DNA of 64,000 bases from contig JAKOGI010000009.1 of assembly GCA_029747015.1 (NCBI GenBank), forward strand, positions 1,319,501 through 1,383,500, in the 5' to 3' direction. The translations under genes were made by a program, and so were the position numbers. Source of the DNA: Carnegiea gigantea. Lineage: Eukaryota; Streptophyta; Magnoliopsida; Caryophyllales; Cactaceae. Positions 58,701 through 64,000 of this stretch are shown piece after piece. Within the stretch, counting starts at the first letter, position 1. Each line of letters opens with the position of its first letter. The notes below the pieces were generated by a model. The model was given only the letters and a program-made list of their open reading frames with translations, had not been told where the DNA came from and ran no database searches.

Positions 58701-61700
58701 TTTGCAGATACAAGTAAAAGTAGAAGCTGATATAGAGTTGACTTCTGTGATTTTGTGGGTGACGATAATGATATTTCAGCTGTCATCCTTCATTCAGTCT
58801 CTAATAGCATTTAGCCATCTCTGTTGTGCAGGTTAAGATTGCTATGATTGGAATTCAAGTTGGGTATGCTGGGCTTGATCTTTCAGTGGCTCATAATGTT
58901 GTCTTCTTGGAACTTCCCAAGGATCCAAATTCCTTGCTGCAGGTATGGGTGTTTCAGCTATTAGTAATAGGCAGAAGTTCAGACACATGATTACTGGCTA
59001 AAGAGTCAGACACTTACAATCGGCTATAAAGGAGACTCTACTGTCATGTTATGCAATGTTTATGTGCTATGGTTTTGGTCTGAGCTTGCTAGTTGTCATG
59101 CTGGTGGTTCTTGGAGTAGAGTAACTGATCTTTATGACGGGAACAATGTGTTTGTCCACTGAAGTTGATGATGATGCTCCAATAAAAGGATCGATGAGTC
59201 TGGGATTCTTTGGCATTGTTCTCTCTTGACCATTCTCTGGTTTACTGCACTGGAGGCAATAAAGGCTTTTCAGTATCAATGCAGTTCATAAAACAATTGT
59301 TTGCAACAAAGTTAGCTACGTATCATCTTTGAGTCTTTGTTAATAGAATCTTCTGAGTTCCTGTAACACATCAACATGGATTGAAGGCTTAGTTGTATGG
59401 TTGTTTTGTTTCTTGTGGGGACTTATTTTTCCACTTGTGATTCTCCTCTTTCTGATAGAGCTTTTAAAATACCAGTGAGAGAGGTGGACAAAAATGGAGA
59501 AAACAATGACAAGAGCCAATGCATCTAAATCTCCTCACAGCTGCTCTGGCAGGATCCACACTGGGGGTGGTTATTATTCTTTTTCTTGTCAGAGATGCTC
59601 CTGAAATAATAAAGCATAAAGCTCAAGCATATGCAGAATTCGCTACATGTGGCAGAGGAGACAAAAGCGAAATATATGCAGAGCATATTTTGACAAATGC
59701 ACGAATATGGAAAACTCTTTAATGTTTGTGTGTGTGTTTGGGATGCATCTTTTATGGAAACGTTAGATTTCTTTTGCTTGGTTTTGCTCTTCAAAACAGT
59801 TCTCTTCGTGAAACGTAATAAATAGGCTTATTGTCTAATACTATATCAGGCTTTGCTCTGGCTGAATATTATATTTTTGCCCCAATTATGGCCCTTTTTA
59901 TTTAATTTGCATTCTGATAAAAGAAAGTGTCATTCTAACTAGCCTTCGTCAAATAGGGGGAAGAGGAGAATTGTTAGCAGAAGAATGCAATAAAGAGGAA
60001 ATAAAGGCAATAAAGAGGAAATAATTCAAATCCAAGAAAAAAAGAGTTGAATTGAATAAAGTAGGAAGGTGGCTAGTCTCTGAAAATGCTCCGCACCTAG
60101 GTTCGTTGGTCTTAGCTGGTTTACAGGTTTCTTTTTGGGCTTCTTTCTTTAGTATGGTTCTTGCCAGTCAGCTCTTCGGGTGGAGAAGGCAACAACTGAT
60201 TCAATTTTTGTCTAGGGGATGTGATACATCCTTTTATTGTCTCTGTAATTCAGGTCTCAGTTGACGTAATGAGTCTGGAAGTGGTATAGCCATGTAGCCT
60301 TTCTCGGCTGCTATCTAAATACTGGATCTTCAATCATTAGCTCCGCTTCACGTCTAAAAGTTTTTATCGTAAGTCACTGTCGCAGGAAAGAAAATAGTCT
60401 GGGGCCTGGGCCTTCCAGCTGGATGGTGGATATAGCCATTCTTGTTCGTGGACTTTAATTTAAGTAGAGGAGAAATTCGTGCTGGAAAAACCAAAGTTTT
60501 GTTTAGTGTCTCTTCAGTCTTCTTTCAGTCAATGAGGGAATCTGCATTCCAGTTACATCTGATGGCACGTGGTCTGTAATCCTTTGATCTCTTAACATGC
60601 ATAGGTTTTTTCCTGCTAATATGTCTGCGATTGTTCTCCTAATAATTTTTCTTCTGTTCTAGCTTATTAAGTCGAGAATTATTGTTCTGTGGCATTTACT
60701 AAAAAAAGCTTCTGAGATGTATCATGTTGCGATTCTATGAATTAACAATTCGCTTACCACTCATAGTTACTTTTGTAGGCGGAGGATAGAGCGCATAGAA
60801 GAGGACAAAACAATGCCGTCAACATTTACATATTCTGTGCTAAGGTTTTGTTTTGCTTTTTCGGCTATTGAGCATTCATTTATGACCTAGTTCACGTTTT
60901 TCGGTTTTCTGAAACTCTTTCGTATTCTAGGATACATCTGATGAGTCGCGCTGGCGAAGATTGAACAAGTGTGCGCAACGTGTTTCATCTACAATAGATG
61001 GCAAGTATGATGCAGTACAAGAGATTAGGGTAATTTTCTTTCTTTCTGCGTCAGATGACCACATGCTTATAGTTTTCATGGACCGTAGAACTAAATGGCA
61101 ACCTCCAACTTTTAGATTAGTCTTTTGAGCGCATGTGTTTGAAAACCCTCATCCAATGTTGAGTTTTTTGCTGCTGAACAGACAATCATGATATACCAAT
61201 CTCGTGGAAAGATTGTTGGGTACTCAGGAAAATACACGCTGAAATAGAGGGCAAACTTATAAAGAAAAATAAATGAACATGCACATATTCAAACTGAAGA
61301 TTGCATGGAGAAGGGACCGCATGTGTCTTTGCTGAGAATTGTAATTACAGATAATTCATGTCAAGGACGAACGGTGATTTGTAGGACGCTTGGAAGCTAA
61401 ACACCTTAAGGGCAGCTGTAGTAAAACTTGAAACCTCAGTAATTCAGAATTTAAGGCCTTCAGTTTCGGGGCAAATGATCTTTGATAGAAAAGGGATGCA
61501 CAGCAACCTTGTGAAAGCTAGCATTGGTCTTTCTGGGTGATTTTTATTGTTCTGATAGGCAGTTATATCTAATAGAAAACTTTGATTTAAATGGCAGGTT
61601 GACAGTGTTACGTGTCTAGGAAGCAGGACTCTTTGTCACAGTTTTAACTCAGGAAATGCTGTTGCTCCCTCTGAAGAGCATACTAGAGGTGACCAAATAC

Positions 61701-63946
61701 AGCAATGTGAAACAGACAATGTTGCCTATGTTAAGGTAAATGAATGAGATGCTGATTTGATTGGAGCGACTTTTCAATTTATGATGCTCCAATTGGAGCC
61801 ATTTTGCGTACAGAATTTATTTATTAAGCAAGTTTATCATCTGAAACAACATATGTTTATGCCGTCGATAACTTCTATCGAAAAAGAGATCTCCTCATTT
61901 CTTTTATGTACAATATACCTTTAGAGATTGCTCTTCCTCCTGTGGTTATATATGATTTTTTTTTTTTGGGGGGGGGTTGTTATTCTCATTTTGAAGGATG
62001 GAGATGAGAACTGTGATGGACCAGTAGTGATACCTGAGGCGCCCAAAGCATTGAACCAATCTCAGAACTCCATCTCAATGGATTCACTCCGCTTTGCAGT
62101 GAGTACTTATGCAAATGTTAATTTCTTTGCATTCTTTTATCACAGTTCATATTTCTGTTAATTGAAAGTTTTGTTATCTTTAGGGATTTCTTTATAGCCT
62201 TCTTTTAAAATGTTCCCATTAATATTACATTCTGCAGGGGGCGAATATGCGCTCTGCCCCCCTCAAAAAAAGCTAAATGGTGAATGATAGTCTGAAGTCT
62301 GAACTGTTGTGTCCTGTGAACTTTTTAATTGCTAAAGCATTGATGTGGTCGATTGTGCCTGAGTTGTAGGTGAGCCAGTATACTGGAAGAATCCACTTAT
62401 GTGCTTGCATGCCTGGAGAAGATTCGATGCCAAGATCACTATCTGAGAATTTCCGTCTTGAGGAAATTGCTGCTGGCCCCAATGAACGTGCTTCCGTATT
62501 TATGAAAGAGAATGCTCCTTGCTGGCTGGCTATTCTGAGCTTCATAAATGAGTGGAAAAACCTGAAGCGCATTGAGAAGAAGAAGCTGTTTGGAAAGCCT
62601 TTGCAGCTTCCTTTGGCACTTGAATTGTTGCATATCAGTCAAAGCAGTAACCATGATAGTAAGGTCTGTTCAACATCCTATTTACTGCTTGTGATTCTCG
62701 TATATATCTTTGGTGCCGTGAGGAAAATGCTTTTATATAACTCATGTTTTTTCCCCCAACAGGGACTGTTGAAGGGAGGGAGCAGGAGAAGGCATACACC
62801 TTTTTGTGATATGAGCTACCCTCTACGATCAAATGCTGTGGTGAAGGAGGTCTATGTCACTGATGATGTGAGGAAAAAGAAACCATACATTCAGTTCTGG
62901 ACATTGATGGACGAACCGCTATGCAAGCTCTGTCAAAATCCTTGCCAGTAAGTATGCCTGTGTGCTTTTACCCCCAAGAGACTGGCAGTTGACATTATGA
63001 ATGTAACTTTGTCTACAGGGGCATTAATGCAAAAAAGCCCAATTATTTTCTAGATCTTTTCTGTTCAGTAGCCTGTTACGAAGAATATCGATCAAGAACT
63101 AGTGGCAGATTCCTTCGAGAGGTTTTCATCTTGGCTACATCTTTCTGTGTTACTAAGAATATGACTTGACTTCATCTCTGGTGACTTTTTTTTTGGCGTT
63201 TTTATTTTTGACTTCCTTTTTTATGTTTCAGGAACTTTTTCAAATTGAACGGGGTATATGTTCAAATTGTCAACTGGACTGCCACAAGCTTGTGCAGCAC
63301 CTGAAACCATTGACTATAGAAAACCGTGAGAAGTATCTCGAAAGAGAGGCACCGCAGTTGGCTGAGAATAAGAAGTTGTGGGTTGGCATATTGTGTTCTG
63401 TTCTCACTCTAATTTAATTGTGGATTTTCATAATGATTAATGGCATACTGTAGGTAGTTTTCTAGAACTTGGGATGTTATGTCAGGGTTGGTCTCTTAGA
63501 AACAGTCTCTCTGCTTACAGGGTAGGGCTGCTTCCCTACCGTCTTCTGAAGGTAATGCCTGTGAGACTTTGGGGGGGGGGGGGTTGCCGTCGTTAGGATG
63601 TTATGTCAGTGTTTAGGCTTACTGACCATGAGCTTGCTGTATCTGTTGGATCCTTTGGATATTGTTAAAAATGCTAAAACTTATGACCATAGGAAAATTG
63701 GCTTTTGCCTATGGCTGTTAATTTAGACATATGCGCTCTCCTACTAGCAACGTTAAAAATGCTAAAACTTATGACCATAGGAAAATTGGCTTTTGCCTAT
63801 GGCTGTTAATTTAGACATATGCGCTCTCCTACTAGCAACATAATGGTTTGAGTTGATGCTTTTCAGGATGGACAAGCTTGTCCGTGAGCCAACTGAAGGT
63901 AATGCCTGGCATGCTGATCACAAAGTTGCAGTCTATCTGGGAGGAG
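39547..63946 (+). CDS. ZRANB3: ZRANB3-like DNA annealing helicase / HNH endonuclease (exons 1-22, incomplete at right edge)
   Basis: Nuclear SNF2-family protein expected to use ATP to re-anneal or remodel DNA at stalled replication forks, with an HNH nuclease module. Animal ZRANB3 works with PCNA; the plant family pairs SNF2 and HNH domains. Twenty-two exons join in phase to 1,035 codons; the plant family is roughly 1,200 residues, so the end lies beyond the window. Motifs: Walker A DEMGLGKT (residues 241-248), DESH (337-340), LLSGTP (369-374), IVFAHHHKVLD (motif IV), GLDLS (motif V region), AEDRAHRRGQ (632-641), a Cys cluster CX2C...CX3C (918-945), and CSNCQLDCHKL (970-980) with WHADH (1023-1027) of the HNH. 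The start is the ATG in CCGATGGCC; an in-frame ATG at 39496 is a weaker alternative. Intron 4 carries a retrotransposon, intron 2 is 60 nt, and intron 12 is GC-AG. Confidence 0.92.
39901..40500. repeat. Tandem ~200-bp repeat in intron 1
   Basis: The word 'attttgcacctgggca' recurs near 39907, 40101 and 40313, each followed by 'ttagtct.taa', 'gcattcgttcagtag'-like and 'gtaagcattttaatca' words. That makes about three copies of 194-212 bp; the third decays toward 40500. Confidence 0.75.
40882..40917 (+). CDS. ZRANB3: ZRANB3-like exon 2 (residues 119-130), donor tentative
   Basis: Encodes VPPVPIYTNMLD after acceptor CTGTAG. A stop occurs 8 codons past the chosen donor GAT/GTTTCT. This donor, though weak, is the only one that keeps the conserved YTNMLD and joins exon 3 in phase. 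Confidence 0.6.
40978..41337 (+). CDS. ZRANB3: ZRANB3-like exon 3 (residues 131-250), Walker A
   Basis: Starts after TGGTTAG; encodes VYKLRDYDAVLRCLKNY, EIPWTTYNVLEKFSHSY, LLPFQLDGLKFGLRRGGRC and the ATP-binding DEMGLGKTLQ. Ends CAG/GTAGCA, phase 0. Confidence 0.92.
42176..42308 (+). CDS. ZRANB3: ZRANB3-like exon 4 (residues 251-294)
   Basis: Encodes AIAIASCFANEGSILVVCPA and LRYSWAEELERWLP, SNF2 motif Ia. Ends CTAG/GTTTG in phase 1, before the 8.4 kb intron. Confidence 0.92.
44466..45840 (-). repeat. LTR of intronic element (3' LTR on minus)
   Basis: Plus-strand ends are TGTTAGGAGAAAAAG and ACCGTTCAACA. 45536-45625 is a GC-rich patch of interleaved GGCACGG/CCGTGCC words capable of hairpins. 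Confidence 0.88.
45841..47257 (-). other. 3' untranslated part of intronic element
   Basis: Non-coding. Includes the purine tract next to 45841 (plus: cacccccacacct), two 'gcctcaaaggg...acacccagtagcgc' near-repeats (46395-46430 and 46515-46542), and the words 'acacctaaatctcacaatgtcctcattggga' in reverse orientation to the gypsy 3' zone. Confidence 0.6.
47258..48733 (-). CDS. Gag-like polyprotein of intronic LTR element (up to 491 aa)
   Basis: A long open frame on minus. The likely start is the methionine of MAIFHFPQCEQELFYRYWDR; the preceding poly-lysine comes from an A/T run. FYRYWDRLHAYLAQC and HVVYEGVTCETRALL match the capsid region of plant gypsy gag proteins, CEICHRSDHDSVSCPY is a CX2CX4HX5C zinc knuckle, and EFVNELREY follows. 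The middle is acidic and Ser/Pro-rich. The C-terminal ~130 residues (GYDPLLDPYRLYLEGMPGEI, SYSHHSELHAAM) are not from any gag region I recognise. The protein should form particles and bind element RNA, relying on partner enzymes. The frame is intact, consistent with recent activity. Confidence 0.75.
   Translation of the reverse strand: MKKKKKKKIKKKKFSMAIFHFPQCEQELFYRYWDRLHAYLAQCASCGCLYGKWEILHVVYEGVTCETRALLKHWDFCARNVDEAWELLEWLARDTYEFETSQFTSSIPSPCVPNYTPLACEICHRSDHDSVSCPYHISADGFARISSMIEAMNKQQVEFAEFVNELREYDLSPETDPSSSAPRLDVNLCDDGASFPPLESGLEDVLDPPLPTLPLVAPSLPSTFKDNTMTYPDPPFPLAQSTEFEVGETFCVGASIDGDDFCLESDGTFSEVHDLDEILEGESCVDAVAAVSSSPDLTDHVSLNPLDFSHASSCSLPSPSPQYCDLSPIDSLAVLEGNVVDCSEPLGTFRGYDPLLDPYRLYLEGMPGEIALTIAFDYSADFSQVFGEFKRALTLFAPSLPVFSYSHHSELHAAMHDKLLRALTAFELTTRILSGKEWLMLLKSSWNSSGTFSTRPGIIVLTLPPSFYFSFLSFCFCLVVNIRIVFLLVII
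48792..48809 (-). other. Primer-binding site, tRNA-Asp type (perfect)
   Basis: Minus strand reads TGGCGCCGTTGCCGGGGA, matching the complement of the plant tRNA-Asp 3' end without mismatch, just inside the LTR at 48813. Confidence 0.9.
48813..50218 (-). repeat. LTR of intronic element (5' LTR on minus)
   Basis: Plus-strand ends TGTTGCAGAAAAAG and ACCGTTCAACA. It differs from its partner by small substitutions and by a longer GC-rich hairpin patch (49893-50008) that holds an extra 'gggcagactgtgtgccgtg' stretch. Confidence 0.88.
50699..50874 (+). CDS. ZRANB3: ZRANB3-like exon 5 (residues 295-353), DESH box
   Basis: Encodes IVVISYKMLHQL and WPVLIIDESHHIR, motif II that coordinates Mg-ATP. The phase matches exon 4 across the retrotransposon-bearing intron. 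Ends GAG/GTAAAC. Confidence 0.92.
52677..52717 (+). repeat. (CT)n microsatellite beside splice acceptor of exon 6
   Basis: About 20 CT units, then a T-rich stretch and TTTAACAG at 52738. It sits where the polypyrimidine tract of intron 5 belongs, so repeat length may affect splicing. Confidence 0.85.
52739..52812 (+). CDS. ZRANB3: ZRANB3-like exon 6 (residues 354-378), motif III
   Basis: Encodes IRAVLDVASKAKRIILLSGT followed by PSLSR. The acceptor TTTTAACAG is preceded by a long (CT)n and T tract. Phase 2 at the 3' end. Confidence 0.92.
52959..52994 (+). CDS. ZRANB3: ZRANB3-like exon 7 (residues 378-390)
   Basis: A 36-nt micro-exon encoding PFDIYHQINML, with split codons at both ends (R378 and W390). 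Donor ATG/GTGAGT is strong. Confidence 0.88.
53079..53169 (+). CDS. ZRANB3: ZRANB3-like exon 8 (residues 390-420)
   Basis: Encodes PGLLGKSKFEFAKTYCSVRL, the SNF2 region after motif III. Ends CAG/GTAAAG, phase 0. Confidence 0.9.
54482..54541 (+). CDS. ZRANB3: ZRANB3-like exon 9 (residues 421-440)
   Basis: Encodes DFSRGTRLEELNVLLRQTLM, 20 whole codons, between CCCTAG and ATG/GTTTGG. Confidence 0.88.
54678..54735. repeat. 29-bp tandem duplication in intron 9
   Basis: 'ttgtcctctagggtgatgtc...' occurs twice in direct succession with a 29-base period. Confidence 0.8.
55967..56129 (+). CDS. ZRANB3: ZRANB3-like exon 10 (residues 441-495)
   Basis: Encodes IRRLKEHLLLQLPPKRRQII, the conserved end of the N-terminal helicase lobe, then a more variable acidic stretch. 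Phase 1 at the 3' end (ATG/GTATGT). Confidence 0.9.
57864..58060 (+). CDS. ZRANB3: ZRANB3-like exon 11 (residues 495-560), motif IV
   Basis: Encodes IGIAKVFGFLEWLSLHP and MIVFAHHHKVLDKVQ, start of the second helicase lobe. Ends CAG/GTGAGA. Confidence 0.92.
58230..58331 (+). CDS. ZRANB3: ZRANB3-like exon 12 (residues 561-594), GC donor
   Basis: Encodes ELLCDKGVGFVRIDGNTL and SDRQSAVQSFRSSKE. No GT follows; the only in-phase border before the next conserved exon is GAG/GCTAGT, a GC-AG intron. Confidence 0.85.
58832..58942 (+). CDS. ZRANB3: ZRANB3-like exon 13 (residues 595-631), motif V
   Basis: Encodes VKIAMIGIQVGYAGLDLSVA and VVFLELPKDPNSLLQ. The usual small-residue stretch before GLD is replaced by VGYAG, which is unusual. 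Ends CAG/GTATGG. Confidence 0.92.
60779..60844 (+). CDS. ZRANB3: ZRANB3-like exon 14 (residues 632-653), motif VI
   Basis: Encodes AEDRAHRRGQNNAVNIYIFC followed by AK; the arginines of motif VI sense ATP. Flanked by TTGTAG and AAG/GTTTTG. Confidence 0.93.
60931..61029 (+). CDS. ZRANB3: ZRANB3-like exon 15 (residues 654-686)
   Basis: Encodes DTSDESRWRRLNKCAQRVSS and DGKYDAVQEIR, the C-terminal end of the helicase core. Ends AGG/GTAATT. Confidence 0.9.
61598..61735 (+). CDS. ZRANB3: ZRANB3-like exon 16 (residues 687-732), linker
   Basis: Variable, hydrophilic linker (VDSVTCLGSRTLCHSFNSGN...). No zinc finger or PIP box is visible. Borders GGCAG and AAG/GTAAAT. Confidence 0.8.
61997..62098 (+). 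CDS. ZRANB3: ZRANB3-like exon 17 (residues 733-766), linker
   Basis: Acidic linker ending SMDSLRFA before GCA/GTGAGT. The acceptor (TTTTGAAG) follows a T12G9 tract at 61956-61976 by only 20 bases. Confidence 0.8.
62370..62663 (+). CDS. ZRANB3: ZRANB3-like exon 18 (residues 767-864)
   Basis: Encodes VSQYTGRIHLCACMPGEDS and ENFRLEEIAAG, probably the family's substrate-recognition region, then FINEWKNLKRIEKKKLFGKP. Ends AAG/GTCTGT. Confidence 0.9.
62763..62947 (+). CDS. ZRANB3: ZRANB3-like exon 19 (residues 865-926), first Cys pair
   Basis: Encodes RHTPFCDMSYPLRSNAV, KPYIQFWTLMDEPLCKLCQN and PC. Cys 918, 921 and 925 begin a zinc cluster. Ends CCA/GTAAGT, phase 2. Confidence 0.9.
63019..63121 (+). 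CDS. ZRANB3: ZRANB3-like exon 20 (residues 926-960), second Cys pair
   Basis: Encodes NAKKPNYFLDLFCSVACYEE and YRSRTSGRFLRE. CX3C at 941-945 completes the zinc cluster preceding the HNH module. Confidence 0.9.
63232..63377 (+). CDS. ZRANB3: ZRANB3-like exon 21 (residues 961-1009), HNH part 1
   Basis: Encodes ELFQIERGICSNCQLDCHKL, the first half of the HNH fold with its metal-binding cysteines, then EREAPQLAENKK. Ends TT/GTGGGT in phase 2. Confidence 0.92.
63664..63839. repeat. Exact 88-bp tandem duplication in intron 21
   Basis: 63664-63751 is repeated without visible difference at 63752-63839, ending 27 bases before exon 22. The lack of divergence means either a very recent duplication or an assembly artefact. 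Confidence 0.9.
63867..63946 (+). CDS. ZRANB3: ZRANB3-like exon 22 (residues 1009-1035), HNH active site
   Basis: Encodes MDKLVREPTEGNAWHADHKV and AVYLGG. WHADH supplies the catalytic and metal-binding histidines. Donor GGAG/GTGCGT, phase 1; the next exon is outside the window. Confidence 0.92.
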
Positions 63947-64000
63947 GTGCGTGTCTTTAGCAATCTGAATGTTTTCTGCTGGATTTGAGTGTAATGGTTG

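Overview
The window is nuclear DNA from a flowering plant, most likely a eudicot. Reasons: AT-rich introns with GT-AG borders, plant-type LTR retrotransposons primed by tRNA-Asp and initiator tRNA-Met, a plant-type SINE and MITEs, and a host gene whose domain order (SNF2 helicase followed by an HNH nuclease module) matches the plant ZRANB3-like family. I cannot name the species.

Layout. 1-740: a probable first exon of a minus-strand host gene that runs off the left edge. 1127-1582: a hAT-type MITE. About 2250-2496: a SINE-like element. About 3236-14788: a tandem array of eight ~0.72 kb LTR-like repeats alternating with seven degenerate 5' fragments of a Raf-like (HT1-type) protein kinase gene. 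The kinase fragments read on plus; the repeats carry a TATA box on minus. 16240-24830: degenerate DNA rich in GTTCACT/AGTGAAC words. It is interrupted at 16924-21980 by a small non-autonomous LTR element on the minus strand arranged LTR-internal-LTR-internal-LTR, with a perfect 5-bp target duplication GTATG. 24833-35206: a large decayed Ty3/gypsy element (Athila/Tat-like: gag, protease, RT, RNase H, integrase) on plus with a truncated 5' LTR. 35207-39420: repeat debris, probably including a diverged solo LTR and MITE pieces.

39547 to the right edge: the one clear functional host gene, a ZRANB3-like DNA annealing helicase/HNH endonuclease. I could place 22 exons (1,035 codons, open at the right end), each joined in phase. 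Intron 4 is 8.4 kb because a complete 5.75 kb gag-only LTR retrotransposon (44466-50218, minus strand, TSD ATTAT) sits in it. Intron 12 has a GC-AG splice pair and intron 2 is only 60 nt.

Taken together, one replication-stress repair gene is embedded in a transposon-dense region. Two independent loci show serial LTR-internal-LTR tandem arrays, two elements are gag-only non-autonomous types, and one array has multiplied a host kinase fragment under LTR promoters pointing antisense to it. That last array is the most interesting candidate for an undescribed activity.
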